A DNA stretch of 64,000 nucleotides from an uncultured Cohaesibacter sp. (GTDB lineage: Bacteria > Pseudomonadota > Alphaproteobacteria > Rhizobiales > Cohaesibacteraceae). Below are positions 1 through 8,952 of the stretch, piece by piece. The translations under genes and the position numbers were made by a program. The notes under the pieces were generated by a model. It was not told the origin of the DNA. It worked only from the letters and a program-made list of their open reading frames with translations, and searched no databases. Location: positions 1,116,001 to 1,180,000 of the forward strand of contig NZ_OY762905.1 of the NCBI RefSeq assembly GCF_963666525.1, in the 5' to 3' direction. Numbering within the stretch: the first letter of the stretch is position 1; each line of letters starts with the position of its first letter.

Positions 1-356
1 TCTTTGAGCCGACAGTCTTGACCGGTGTCACACAGGATATGGCCATCGCATCCGAGGAAACCTTCGGCCCGGTCGCCCCGCTTTTCCGCTTTGAAGAAGA
101 CGCAGACGTCGTCGCGATGTCCAACGATACCGAGTTCGGTCTGGCGTCCTATTTCTACACCCGAGATCTGGCGCGTGCCTGGAAGGTCGGGGAACAGCTG
201 GAATACGGCATGGTCGGAATCAACACCGGCCTGATCTCGACGCCGGAAGCCCCGTTTGGCGGCATCAAATCCTCAGGTCTCGGCCGGGAAGGATCCCGCT
301 ACGGCATCGAGGAATTCACTGAAATCAAATATCTCTGCTTCGGCGGAATAGCCTGA
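1..356 (+). CDS. gabD: Succinate-semialdehyde dehydrogenase, C-terminal part (cut by window start)
   Basis: The last ~117 residues of an NAD(P)-dependent aldehyde dehydrogenase are visible; the frame is open to the window edge, so the catalytic Cys and cofactor site lie outside. The segments EETFGPVAPLF, NDTEFGLASYFYTRD, YGMVGINTG and PFGGIKSSGLGREGS are typical of the GabD subfamily. The neighbouring HpaI aldolase releases succinic semialdehyde and pyruvate, so oxidising the semialdehyde to succinate would close the pathway. The next gene starts 12 bp downstream, suggesting one operon. A 5-carboxymethyl-2-hydroxymuconate semialdehyde dehydrogenase (HpaE) is the alternative, but the C-terminal motif is more GabD-like. 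Confidence 0.85.
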   Translation, partial: FEPTVLTGVTQDMAIASEETFGPVAPLFRFEEDADVVAMSNDTEFGLASYFYTRDLARAWKVGEQLEYGMVGINTGLISTPEAPFGGIKSSGLGREGSRYGIEEFTEIKYLCFGGIA

Positions 357-367
357 GGAGGCTGACC

Positions 368-1246
368 ATGAAATCCATTCCCGCTCGCGTTGCGGCCTTC
401 CGCGCCAATGGTGCCGATCGCTACGGCCTTGTAACCGACAACGGCATCGTCGATTTGACGCCCGAGTTCGGAGCCCGCTTTTCAAGCCTCAAACAGGTGA
501 TCGAGGCTGGTGCCCTCGAAGAGATCATCAAGGCCGCCGAGGGGCGTTCCGCCGCCTATCGCGAAGAGGACGTCGACTTTCTCATCCCCATCGACAAGCC
601 GGAAAAACTGATTTGCATCGGTGTCAATTTTCCTGACCGCAATGCCGAATACAAGGATGGCCAGGCCGCGCCGTCGAAACCGTCCATGTTCATCCGCTTT
701 CCGCGCAGTTTCACCGGCCATGGCGGCAATCTTGTGCGCCCGCCGGAAAGCCCGCAGCTTGACTATGAAGGCGAAGTCACCATTGTCATTGGCAAGGGTG
801 GACGCCGTATTGCCGAGGCGGATGCCTATGATCACATCGCCGCGCTGACCCTGTGCAACGAGGGAACAATCCGCGACTGGGTGCGCCATGCCAAATTCAA
901 TGTCACCCAGGGCAAGAACTGGGACCAGTCCGGCGCCATTGGCCCCTGGCTTGTTCCGTTCCGCTCGGCAGACCAGCTTGACGACATCGAACTGGTGACG
1001 CGGGTCAACGGTGACATCCGTCAGCAGGACCGCACGTCCCGCATGATGTACAGCTTCCGCTACATCATCGCCTATGTATCCACTTTCTGCACGCTGGTTC
1101 CCGGCGATGTCATCGTCTGCGGCACGCCCACGGGAGCCGGAGCACGGTTCGACCCGCCAATCTGGTTGCAGCCGGGGGACGTGGTCGAGGTGGAAGCGGA
1201 AGGCATCGGCCTGCTGCGCAATGGTGTGGAGGACGAACAATGCTGA
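368..1246 (+). CDS. Fumarylacetoacetate hydrolase family protein (HpaG-like isomerase/decarboxylase)
   Basis: A 292-aa protein of the FAH fold. An N-terminal ~70-residue region precedes the catalytic fold, which carries the acidic metal-binding segment LDYEGEV and the later RDW and GKNWDQSG motifs normal for the family. Between HpaH/HpaI genes and a succinate-semialdehyde dehydrogenase it is probably the 2-oxo-hept-ene-dioate decarboxylase/isomerase step of homoprotocatechuate breakdown. In E. coli HpaG is a fusion of two such domains; here only one is present, so the partner isomerase activity may lie outside the window. The start ATG follows GAGGAGG at a good distance. Substrate is inferred from context. 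Confidence 0.85.
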   Translation: MKSIPARVAAFRANGADRYGLVTDNGIVDLTPEFGARFSSLKQVIEAGALEEIIKAAEGRSAAYREEDVDFLIPIDKPEKLICIGVNFPDRNAEYKDGQAAPSKPSMFIRFPRSFTGHGGNLVRPPESPQLDYEGEVTIVIGKGGRRIAEADAYDHIAALTLCNEGTIRDWVRHAKFNVTQGKNWDQSGAIGPWLVPFRSADQLDDIELVTRVNGDIRQQDRTSRMMYSFRYIIAYVSTFCTLVPGDVIVCGTPTGAGARFDPPIWLQPGDVVEVEAEGIGLLRNGVEDEQC

Positions 1247-2040
1247 GTGCAAACGAGATTCAAACCGCAGCCGCAGACTTGCTGAAGGCGGAACAAACAC
1301 GGCAGCAGATCGGTCTGCTCTCCGTGCGTCACCCGGACATCACACTGGATGATGCCTATGCCATTCAGGCCGCGCAGATGCCGCACAAGTTGGCTCAGGG
1401 CAGATCCATCATCGGCTGGAAAATCGGTCTGACATCCAAGGTCATGCAGGATGCCCTCGGGATTTCCACCCCGGACAGCGGTGTCCTATACGACGACATG
1501 GACTTTGCAGACGGGGCCGTCATACCGGCGACGCGCTTCATCCAGCCGCGCATCGAGGCGGAAATTGCCTTTATCATGAAGGCTCCACTGGAAGGCAAGG
1601 TCAACCGCGAGGACGTTCTGGCGGCGACAGAGTATGTCGCACCTGCCCTTGAAATTCTGGACACCCGGATCACAAGGCAGGACGCCAGCACCGGCCAGAC
1701 CAGAAAGATCTTCGACACGGTCTCCGACAATGCTGCCAATGGGGGCATTGTTTTGGGAAAACAGCGCCATGCCCCAGAGGTGTTTGACCTCAGGTGGGTG
1801 GGAGCGATCCTGACCAAAAATGACGAAGTCACCGCCACGGGTCTTGGTGCTGCAGTGCTGAATGATCCGGTCATGGGCATCGTCTGGCTGTCGGAACGGA
1901 TGGGGCACTATGGGCAACGCATCGAGGCGGGACAGGTCGTTCTGGCCGGGTCCTTCATTGCGCCCATCGAGTGCCCGTCCGGCACATACATCCATGCTGA
2001 TTATGGCAGCTTCGGCCAGGTCACAGTGAACTTTGAGTGA
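1240..2040 (+). CDS. hpaH: 2-oxo-hepta-4-ene-1,7-dioate hydratase
   Basis: A 266-aa member of the hydratase/decarboxylase (MhpD/HpaH) family, which adds water to 2-oxo-hept-4-ene-1,7-dioate, giving the substrate for HpaI. The segments GWKIGLTSK, QPRIEAEIAF and GSFIAPIECPSG are characteristic; the paired Glu residues in EAEIAF are the usual metal ligands. The gene overlaps the upstream FAH gene by 7 bp, with GGAGG just before its ATG, indicating translational coupling. Length is normal for the family. Confidence 0.9.
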   Translation: MLSANEIQTAAADLLKAEQTRQQIGLLSVRHPDITLDDAYAIQAAQMPHKLAQGRSIIGWKIGLTSKVMQDALGISTPDSGVLYDDMDFADGAVIPATRFIQPRIEAEIAFIMKAPLEGKVNREDVLAATEYVAPALEILDTRITRQDASTGQTRKIFDTVSDNAANGGIVLGKQRHAPEVFDLRWVGAILTKNDEVTATGLGAAVLNDPVMGIVWLSERMGHYGQRIEAGQVVLAGSFIAPIECPSGTYIHADYGSFGQVTVNFE

Positions 2041-2051
2041 AGGAGACCCCC

Positions 2052-2813
2052 ATGCCAGCCCCAATGAATAGCTTCAAGATGCGCCTCAAGAAGGGAGAAA
2101 CCCAAATCGGCCTATGGCTCGGCTTGGGCGATCCGTCTGTTGCGGAACTATGCGCTGGAACCGGGTTTGACTGGTTGCTGATTGATGGCGAGCATGGCCC
2201 GAATGGCCTGCGTGATACCCTGTCGCAACTCCGCGCCATCGGAGCGCAGACCCAGGCTGTGGTCCGGACGCGCGATGACAATCGGGCCGAGATCAAGCAG
2301 ATGCTGGACATTGGAGCCCAGACCTTGCTCGTTCCCATGATTGAAAGCGGAAAGCAGGCAGCAGAAGTCGTCCGGTCAGCCAAATACCCACCGCACGGTG
2401 TGCGTGGCGTCGGCGCAGCCCTCGCCCGGGCCTCGTCCTACAACGGCATTGCCGACTATTTGCAGACAGCCAACGATGAAATCTGTGTCTTGCTGCAGGT
2501 GGAGAGCAAGGCCGGGCTCGACGCTCTCGATGATATCCTCGCCCAGGATGGCGTCGACGGTGTTTTTGTCGGCCCCGCCGATCTGGCTGCGGACCTTGGA
2601 TATTTGGGGCGCCCGGGTGCTCCGGAGGTTCAGACGATTGTCAATGACACCTTGAAGAAGATCCGGACCGCCGGCAAGGCGGCAGGAATCCTGACGTCAG
2701 ATCAGACACTTGCACAAGGTTACAAGGAACTCGGAGTTGAGTTTCTGGCCATCGGATCAGACGTTGGCGTTTTGCGCGGTGGGCTATTGGCCTTGCGGAA
2801 GGCTTTTGCCTGA
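2052..2813 (+). CDS. hpaI: 4-hydroxy-2-oxoheptanedioate aldolase
   Basis: A 253-aa class II pyruvate aldolase of the HpcH/HpaI family that splits 4-hydroxy-2-oxoheptanedioate into pyruvate and succinic semialdehyde. The catalytic His is in DGEHGPN (about residue 48), an Arg follows near residue 72, and the metal ligands are the Glu in LLQVES and the Asp in VGPADLA. The ATG at 2052 is chosen because AAGGAG lies seven bases before it; an in-frame GTG at 2037 overlaps the previous stop and has no ribosome site. It closes the first block of catabolic genes. Confidence 0.93.
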   Translation: MPAPMNSFKMRLKKGETQIGLWLGLGDPSVAELCAGTGFDWLLIDGEHGPNGLRDTLSQLRAIGAQTQAVVRTRDDNRAEIKQMLDIGAQTLLVPMIESGKQAAEVVRSAKYPPHGVRGVGAALARASSYNGIADYLQTANDEICVLLQVESKAGLDALDDILAQDGVDGVFVGPADLAADLGYLGRPGAPEVQTIVNDTLKKIRTAGKAAGILTSDQTLAQGYKELGVEFLAIGSDVGVLRGGLLALRKAFA

Positions 2814-2858
2814 ATTCGACAAATGTAGGCAATGGAAAGCAGAAACAACTCTGCTATA

Positions 2859-2886
2859 TTGTTAACAAGTTAAATAATTTTATAAG
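2859..2886 (+). promoter_or_regulatory. Probable promoter with a TTGTTAACAA dyad
   Basis: In the AT-rich 154-bp gap before the TRAP operon, TTGTTA (2859-2864) and TATAAG (2881-2886) are 16 bp apart, a plausible -35/-10 pair. The -35 lies within the perfect 10-bp palindrome TTGTTAACAA (2859-2868), resembling GntR/FadR-type operators. A repressor bound here would block the promoter. Its identity is unknown. Confidence 0.5.
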
Positions 2887-2967
2887 ATCGGCAAGCGACG
2901 GAGTTCAGAGGCGAGACCGTACACCAGGCCGATTGGATCACAGACGGGTCACAGGGGAGGAACAACT

Positions 2968-3993
2968 ATGACCATTTCCAGACGCGCATTTCTTGCGAGC
3001 GCCATGCTCGCGGTCTCGATGCTTGGTAGCGGAGCTGCAAGCGCGGCCACTGAACTGGTTCTGTCCAGCTGGTTGCCGCCGCGGCACCCCCTCGTCATGG
3101 ATGCCATCATGCCATGGGCCAAACAGGTCGGCAAAGTGACCGAGGGACGCGTGACGGTTCGGGTGCTGGCAAAGCCGCTCGGCGCGCCACCTGCGCATTT
3201 CGACATGGCCAAGGACGGTGTCGCCGACATCACCTATGGCCTGCACAGCTTCACCAAGGATGACCGCTTCCTGCGTTCCCGCGTTGGCCAGTTTTCCTTC
3301 CTTGGGAAAAGCGCTGTCGAAATCTCGAAGAATTTCTGGAATGTCTACGGTGGACAACTGGATGCAGCCAAGGAACATGAAGGCACCAAGCTTCTGGGTC
3401 TCTTTACCCATGGCCCGGGCGTGCTGCTCTCCAAGGGTTATCACTTCGACAGCCCGGACAAGTTTCAGGGCTTCAAGCTCAGGACACCGGGCGGATATCC
3501 GGCGGATCTGATGTCCGGCGTGGGGGCAACCACCTTGTTCATGTCATCGGGCGAAGTCTATGAAAAGCTGACCCGTGGTGTGATCGACGGCATCTGCATG
3601 GCCATGGATTCTGTCCGCGCCTTCAAACTTGACAAGCACATTACCGATGTCATGACCGTGCCCGGCGGGCTCTACAACACATCCTGGTTTCTGGTAATGA
3701 ACGAGGCCAAGTGGGACGGCATCTCGGAAGAAGACCAGAAGGCGATCATGTCTGTCTCCGGTGAAGCCTTTGCTGAACTGGCCGGCAAGGCTTGGGATGA
3801 TGCCGATGCCGATGGACTGGCAACCACCAAGAAAGCCGGCATTGATGTCTATGAGGCTGACGAAGCGGTGCTGGGCAAGATCATGGATATATCTACAGGC
3901 ATTGAAAAGGTCTGGGTCGATGCCGTCGCTGCTCAGGGCTATGATGCGGCCGGAGCACTTGCCAGCATGCAAACAGCAAAGCCGAACAAATGA
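2968..3993 (+). CDS. TRAP transporter substrate-binding protein (DctP family)
   Basis: A 341-aa periplasmic binding protein. The N-terminus MTISRRAFLAS followed by a hydrophobic stretch ending ASA (about residue 26) is a signal peptide with a twin-arginine look. The segment FKLRTPGG contains the Arg that in DctP proteins pairs with the substrate carboxylate, and a GVIDG segment follows as usual. It is the first gene of a complete TRAP system and shares an operon with hpaD, so the likely cargo is an aromatic acid such as 4-hydroxyphenylacetate or homoprotocatechuate. The family is clear; the substrate is inferred. Confidence 0.9.
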   Translation: MTISRRAFLASAMLAVSMLGSGAASAATELVLSSWLPPRHPLVMDAIMPWAKQVGKVTEGRVTVRVLAKPLGAPPAHFDMAKDGVADITYGLHSFTKDDRFLRSRVGQFSFLGKSAVEISKNFWNVYGGQLDAAKEHEGTKLLGLFTHGPGVLLSKGYHFDSPDKFQGFKLRTPGGYPADLMSGVGATTLFMSSGEVYEKLTRGVIDGICMAMDSVRAFKLDKHITDVMTVPGGLYNTSWFLVMNEAKWDGISEEDQKAIMSVSGEAFAELAGKAWDDADADGLATTKKAGIDVYEADEAVLGKIMDISTGIEKVWVDAVAAQGYDAAGALASMQTAKPNK

Positions 3994-4490
3994 TGGCCGC
4001 ACATAAAAAACACCCGAAGCCCCTCAAAGGGCTTCGCTTCATCATCATCCGTGTCCTGCCCGCGATGGCGGCCGCCTTTCTGCTGATGCTGGTCGCCGTG
4101 ACGGTGATAGACGTCATCGGACGGTATTTCTTCGACGCGCCCCTGCCCGGCGCCTTCGAGTTGACACAGATTCTGCTCGCCGATCTGGTGCTGGCTGCCT
4201 TGCCCATGACGACCTTCAAGGACAGTCATGTGGAAGTGGACCTGCTGAGCCATTTCTGGAGTTCCGAGACCTATTTGCGGATCGGGAAATTCGGCGCAGC
4301 GATAACGGCGATGGTGTTTTTTGTTCTCAGCTGGAATGTCGGCGCACACGGGCTGAAGCTGATTGAAGACGGCGCTGTTACCAATGATCTGTCGCTGCCG
4401 GTATGGCCTGCAGCAGCTCTTGGTGCAATCACCTATCTCGTCAGTGGCCTGATCGTGCTTGTCCCATTGCGCAAACGTCTGGAGTTCTGA
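3990..4490 (+). CDS. TRAP transporter small permease (DctQ family)
   Basis: A 166-aa membrane protein with four predicted transmembrane helices and the DctQ-type segments VTVIDVIGRYFFDAPLPGAFELTQ and HVEVDLL. It overlaps the binding-protein gene by 4 bp and the large permease begins one base after its stop. It should form the membrane complex with the large subunit, driven by an ion gradient. Confidence 0.9.
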   Translation: MMAAHKKHPKPLKGLRFIIIRVLPAMAAAFLLMLVAVTVIDVIGRYFFDAPLPGAFELTQILLADLVLAALPMTTFKDSHVEVDLLSHFWSSETYLRIGKFGAAITAMVFFVLSWNVGAHGLKLIEDGAVTNDLSLPVWPAAALGAITYLVSGLIVLVPLRKRLEF

Positions 4491-4491
4491 C

Positions 4492-5805
4492 ATGACCGAA
4501 CCTTTGATTGCCACGGCTCTGTTGCTCGCGCTTGCGATGTTTCGCGTACCCATCGCGATCGCGATGATTGTCGTGGGCACGATTGGATTTGCGCTGTTGC
4601 GCGGCGTTGAAGCTTCTCTCGTGATGCTGTCGACGACTGCCTTTGACTCCGTCTTTTCCTATTCGCTGTCGGTCATTCCGCTGTTCATTTTCATGGGCAA
4701 CCTGCTCGCCTATTCCGGGGTTGCCTCCGGACTGTTCTCGGCGACGCAACGGCTTGTGCGTCGCCTGCCTGGTGGCCTGGCAATGGCCGCAGTTCTTTCA
4801 TGCGGCGGCTTCTCTGCGGTATCCGGTTCATCGCTGGCAACAGCGGCAACGATGTCGAAGGTGGCGATGCCGTCCCTGCGCAAGTTTGGATATTCCGACA
4901 GCCTGTCTTCAGGAGCGATTGCCGCAGGAGGTACGCTTGGCATCCTCATTCCGCCCTCGGTCATCCTGATCATCTATGGCATTTTGACAGAAAGTGACAT
5001 CGGTCTGCTGTTTCTGGCGGGGATCATTCCCGGCCTCATCGGCTTGCTGGGCTATGTGATTGCGGTATGGGCGGCTGTCAAACTGAACCCTTCGCTGGCG
5101 CCCGAATCCTATGACGTGGACGATCATCCGGTCGAAGGGCTCTATGGTGTAATCCTGTCTGTCGCCCTTTTCGCCTTCATCATGATCGGCATCTATGGCG
5201 GTTTCTTCACACCGATCGAGGCCGCTGGCATGGGCGCAGGCATGGCCCTTGCCATGGTCGTGGTGACTGGCCACGCCAAGGTGCAGGAAGTCTGGCACGC
5301 CCTGATGGACACGGCCGAAAGCACCGCGATGATCTTTCTGGTGATCATTGGTGCCGAGGTCTTCTCGAACTACATCAACCTTGCTGGCCTGCCAGATGAA
5401 CTGGCCTCCTATGTGAGCTCCCTTGAGGTCAACGCATGGGTGATCATGGCGGTCATCACCATCGTCTATCTGCTGCTGGGCACCGTGTTGGAGAGTCTAT
5501 CGATGATCCTGCTGACCGTTCCCATCTTCTATCCGCTGATGTATCAGCTAGACTTCGGTCTGGAGCTTCTTTCGGACGCAGAAAACACCCTCATCTGGTT
5601 CGGCATCATCGTGGTCGTCGTGACCGAGATTTCTCTCATCACGCCACCGATCGGAATGAACGTCTTCGTGCTCAAGGCAACCTTGCCCGACGTTGCGCTC
5701 AAGACAATCTTCAAAGGCATCCTGCCCTTCTGGATAGCCGATATCCTGAGGCTGTTGCTGCTCATCTTTTTCCCGTTTCTTTCCCTCATGCTGGTGGTCG
5801 GCTAA
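4492..5805 (+). CDS. TRAP transporter large permease (DctM family)
   Basis: A 437-aa polytopic membrane protein with about twelve hydrophobic segments. Motifs GGFSAVSGSSLATAATM and GTLGILIPPSVILIIYG are the hallmark loops of DctM subunits, repeated in inverted topology near the C-terminus (LITPPIGMNVF). The start is placed at ATG 4492, one base after the small-permease stop; a longer in-frame start would overlap that gene by 30 bp. It completes the TRAP system upstream of hpaD. Confidence 0.9.
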   Translation: MTEPLIATALLLALAMFRVPIAIAMIVVGTIGFALLRGVEASLVMLSTTAFDSVFSYSLSVIPLFIFMGNLLAYSGVASGLFSATQRLVRRLPGGLAMAAVLSCGGFSAVSGSSLATAATMSKVAMPSLRKFGYSDSLSSGAIAAGGTLGILIPPSVILIIYGILTESDIGLLFLAGIIPGLIGLLGYVIAVWAAVKLNPSLAPESYDVDDHPVEGLYGVILSVALFAFIMIGIYGGFFTPIEAAGMGAGMALAMVVVTGHAKVQEVWHALMDTAESTAMIFLVIIGAEVFSNYINLAGLPDELASYVSSLEVNAWVIMAVITIVYLLLGTVLESLSMILLTVPIFYPLMYQLDFGLELLSDAENTLIWFGIIVVVVTEISLITPPIGMNVFVLKATLPDVALKTIFKGILPFWIADILRLLLLIFFPFLSLMLVVG

Positions 5806-5868
5806 CACCTGGCCACCAACAGGGGAGCAACGGAAACACATCCATTCACCATAGAGGGAGGAAAAGCT

Positions 5869-6723
5869 ATGGGAGAAATCGTACTGGCCGCCAAGGTCAC
5901 TCATGTGCCAACCATGGTTATGTCCGAACAGGATGGAAACCTGAAGGGCTGCAGACAGGCTGCGATCGACGGTCACGCCGAGATCGGTCGCCGCGCCCGG
6001 GAAGCCGGTGCCGACACTTTTGTTGTGCTGGACACACATTGGCTGGTCAACGCCGCCTACCATATCAATGCCAACCATCGTTTCAAGGGCATGTTCACGT
6101 CGCATGAGTTTCCCCAATTCATCAAGGATCTGCCGTATGAATATGAGGGCAACGCAGCGCTGGGCGACCTGATCGCCGAGACCGCACGCGAGGACGGCGT
6201 CTACACCCTCAGCCATCAGGTCGATAGCCTTGATCTCGAATACGGCACATTGGTGCCGATGCGCTACATGAATGCGGATGCCGCGCTGAAGGTCGTCTCC
6301 GTTGCAGCCATGTGCACCGTTCACAGTCTCGACAGCTCGCGCAGGCTGGGACTTGCGATCCGCAAGGCAATCGAAAAATCCGACGCCAAGGTCGCCCTGA
6401 TTGCGTCGGGCTCGCTCAGTCACCAGATCTGGCCCAACGATATCTATGCCGAGAACAATGGCACCTTCACCATTTCCTCGAAATTCAATGAAGTCGTGGA
6501 TCGACGGGTTCTGGAGATGTGGCAGAAGGGCGAGACCGAGCTCTTTCTCGACATGTTGCCCGACTATGCCAAATACTGCGATGGCGAAGGCGATATGCAC
6601 GACACCATCATGCTCTTCGGCGCACTTGGCTGGAAGGACTACAAGGGCAAGGGTGAGATCGTCACCGAATACTTCCCTTCCTCTGGCACGGGGCAAACCA
6701 ACGTGTTGTTTTCTCTCGATTAA
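5869..6723 (+). CDS. hpaD: 3,4-dihydroxyphenylacetate 2,3-dioxygenase (class III extradiol)
   Basis: A 284-aa LigB-superfamily dioxygenase opening the ring of homoprotocatechuate at the 2,3 bond. The N-terminal THVPTM and DTHW segments supply His residues of the iron site, and ASGSLSHQIW is the conserved substrate-binding stretch of the HpaD/HpcB class III type. Length matches the family. GAGGGAGG lies 9-16 bp before the ATG. The gap from the TRAP genes is only 63 bp, so transport and ring cleavage are probably co-transcribed. Confidence 0.9.
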   Translation: MGEIVLAAKVTHVPTMVMSEQDGNLKGCRQAAIDGHAEIGRRAREAGADTFVVLDTHWLVNAAYHINANHRFKGMFTSHEFPQFIKDLPYEYEGNAALGDLIAETAREDGVYTLSHQVDSLDLEYGTLVPMRYMNADAALKVVSVAAMCTVHSLDSSRRLGLAIRKAIEKSDAKVALIASGSLSHQIWPNDIYAENNGTFTISSKFNEVVDRRVLEMWQKGETELFLDMLPDYAKYCDGEGDMHDTIMLFGALGWKDYKGKGEIVTEYFPSSGTGQTNVLFSLD

Positions 6724-6741
6724 CCGGTCACACGACCAAGG

Positions 6742-6766
6742 CATGGCGGGTCAGGAACCCGCCATG
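6742..6766. terminator. Strong hairpin between convergent hpaD and opgG
   Basis: CATGGCGGGT and ACCCGCCATG form a perfect 10-bp stem around a 5-nt loop. It lies between two convergent genes and could end transcripts from both sides, but lacks a clear T-run. Confidence 0.45.
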
Positions 6767-6804
6767 GATCATGGAATGAGGCACGAAGGCTAAGAACGCC
6801 CGTT

Positions 6805-8406
6805 TCAGAAGGTCACCAGATCAGGCGAAAACTGGTAGAGCCAGGTTTCTGTCAGGGGCTTGCCGTCCAGAGACATGAACATCCTGAGATCGGCGAGTTC
6901 GCCGGGCATGATTTCCAGATCGAAGCTGGCGCGCCAGACATTGCCATTCGGCACCGGCTCGCAGAAGGCCCGGCTTACCGTGCCAGCACTCGTGGTCACA
7001 TTGACATCGGGGAATACCCCGTAGGGAATCTGGGTCATCACAGCTGGCCGGTCGAATTCTACAGCGAACTTGTACACATTGGCCGGACGCGGTTTTCCAG
7101 GCTGACCACCACGCCCGATACGGGTCGCGATTGTCTGGGCGACGTTGGTCGCCTCGTATGGTTCGGTGTTGAGCCAATGCAGTTTGTAATGCAGGCTGTA
7201 GCTGTTGCCCGCAACCGCCGGATCGGCAGGAACCCAATAGGCTCCGATATTGTCGTGAATTTCATCGTCAGTCGGGATTTCGAGCAGCTGCACGGCTCCC
7301 TTGCCCAGCGGGCTTAGAGGCTCGACCCAGAGGCATGGACGACGATCATACATGACGCCGTCACGGAAATGATCAAAATTGCGATCCCGCTGCAACAAGC
7401 CAAAGCCTTGCGGATTGTGGTCCGAGAATGCCGAGATGCGCATCGAAGACGGGTTGTTGAGCGGACGCCAGATGCGTTCACCCGAGCCGGTCCACATGGC
7501 AAGGCCGTCGGAATCATGAACTTCAGGACGCCAGTCCTTAAGCCGCTCGCGTCCATACTCGCCATACCAGAACATGGATGTCAGCGGCATCAGGCCGAGG
7601 CGCTCGATATCCTTGCGCAGGAAAACGGCGGCCTCCACTTCCATCGTCACGCCCTTGTCACGGTCAAGACCGCGCCACAATTTGAACCGATAGGCGCCGG
7701 TGATGCTGGGGCCATCGAGGAGCGCGCACACGACGACCGGGGCATCGGGATCCGACTGCTCTGCAATGTAGAATTCCGTAAAGTCGGGAAACTCCTCGCC
7801 GCTTGAAGGAACCGCCGCATTGATCAGGGCGCCGCGGGCAGAGAGGCCATATTGTCCCGCAGCCCCGATGGCACGGAAATAGGATGCGCCAAGGAAGGCA
7901 ACCCAGTCCTGATGATCCCAGTCATTGGCCTCATGCCATTCCTGCAGCCGGAAACCGGCAAAACCTGCATCGGATGGCAACTGGCGAGCGGGGCTGTCTT
8001 CCGGCATCTCGAACAGATCCGGATTATAGGCGATCAGTCGTGCCTTATCGCCTTCAACCAGGTGCATCTTGACCCGCTTGGTAAAATACTGCCCAAGATG
8101 GAAGAACTCCAGCGGATAGGCCGCGGCCCCCTCGGTATCCGGACTTCCGGAGAACAGCGAACGCTGGGGCTTGAACTTCAGCTTGCCATGCTGCTCATAG
8201 TCGATCTGTTGAACGATTTCCGGGCGCGGCCGATAGGGTGCTTCATAGGCTACCCCGGCCATGGCGCGCGCACGGTCGATGAGAGCGTCATAGGAAAATG
8301 GCTGAGTGTCTTCAGCTGCCAGACTATAACGCAGGCTGAATGGCATGGTGGCAAAGCTGGCAGCCAGAGCGGTGTTGCGCAGCAGGGTTCGTCGACTGAG
8401 TGTCAT
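6805..8406 (-). CDS. Periplasmic glucan biosynthesis protein (OpgG/OpgD family)
   Basis: A 533-aa protein of the MdoG/OpgG family, which acts in the periplasm on osmoregulated glucans. The N-terminus MTLSRRTLLRNTALAAS is a Tat signal, as in OpgD. Family segments include FSYDALIDRARAMA, YPLEFFHLGQYF and the W-rich C-terminal beta domain. The ATG at 8406 is preferred over the in-frame TTG at 8415 because it gives the normal short n-region before the twin arginines. It is convergent with hpaD and lies just outside the island. OpgG versus OpgD cannot be settled from one gene; the Tat signal favours OpgD. Confidence 0.85.
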   Translation of the reverse strand: MTLSRRTLLRNTALAASFATMPFSLRYSLAAEDTQPFSYDALIDRARAMAGVAYEAPYRPRPEIVQQIDYEQHGKLKFKPQRSLFSGSPDTEGAAAYPLEFFHLGQYFTKRVKMHLVEGDKARLIAYNPDLFEMPEDSPARQLPSDAGFAGFRLQEWHEANDWDHQDWVAFLGASYFRAIGAAGQYGLSARGALINAAVPSSGEEFPDFTEFYIAEQSDPDAPVVVCALLDGPSITGAYRFKLWRGLDRDKGVTMEVEAAVFLRKDIERLGLMPLTSMFWYGEYGRERLKDWRPEVHDSDGLAMWTGSGERIWRPLNNPSSMRISAFSDHNPQGFGLLQRDRNFDHFRDGVMYDRRPCLWVEPLSPLGKGAVQLLEIPTDDEIHDNIGAYWVPADPAVAGNSYSLHYKLHWLNTEPYEATNVAQTIATRIGRGGQPGKPRPANVYKFAVEFDRPAVMTQIPYGVFPDVNVTTSAGTVSRAFCEPVPNGNVWRASFDLEIMPGELADLRMFMSLDGKPLTETWLYQFSPDLVTF

Positions 8407-8896
8407 GGTGCCCAAGATCTACTATGCGATGGTGCGTTGACGCGATATGCCCCTCGCAGGAAGGCATGTCGGTTTCGGGAAACTTCGCCGGGTGTTTTGG
8501 CAAATCCAGCGAGCCAAATCACTATCGGGAAAAAGATAATAAAAATTGGTTTCCAAGGCTTCCTGCGCTTTGCAAAGCGGGAAGCAAGGGAACCACTTCC
8601 CACCAGTTTCGCAAACTTGCCGCGATCCGGATGGCTGAAGTCACTCGTCCAATACCACAAATCGTTCCATATCTCGAACCTTTCGATAATGGGATCTCCC
8701 AACTATCTACACAGAACGATTCCTCGCCCATTACAGAAAACCACTGCATCAACAGGGCGGAATGGCCAAAGTAAAACGGCAAATGCTTCAGAACATGCCT
8801 CCAAGGAAACATGAGACCTCGACGACGGCATTCACAAACACTGATACAAGCATCCAGACCTGTTGCGTAACAGATCAAATCAGATTTGCTTATCAG
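8407..8896. other. Intergenic stretch left of the island
   Basis: No convincing gene is visible on either strand. The notable structure is a hairpin at 8558-8585, with GCTTCC/GGAAGC outer arms around the perfect palindrome GCTTTGCAAAGC. Upstream signals for opgG would lie near 8407-8500, but none stands out. Confidence 0.5.
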
Positions 8897-8952
8897 GAGG
8901 AAAGGATGGTGGGCGTAATTGGGATTGAACCAGTGACCCCTACGATGTCAAC
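8897..8952 (-). repeat. attL-like direct repeat: truncated tRNA-Val copy
   Basis: Read on the minus strand, it holds the last 46 nt of tRNA-Val(GAC), from the anticodon loop through the T arm to CCA, plus 10 downstream bases. It matches 27755-27810 except for one base. The acceptor 5' strand and D arm are missing, so it cannot be a working tRNA; it is best read as the far attachment site. Confidence 0.85.

Noticed and set aside
482..1300. 272-codon minus-strand frame opposite the FAH gene
   Set aside because: Antisense shadow of a clear FAH-family gene in a GC-rich genome.
5548..6744. Long minus-strand reading frame over dctM and hpaD
   Set aside because: It covers two genes with strong family motifs on the plus strand and shows no recognisable protein sequence.
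8897..8952. Possible second tRNA-Val gene on the minus strand
   Set aside because: Only the part from the anticodon loop to the 3' end is present; the acceptor 5' strand and D arm are replaced by unrelated sequence.
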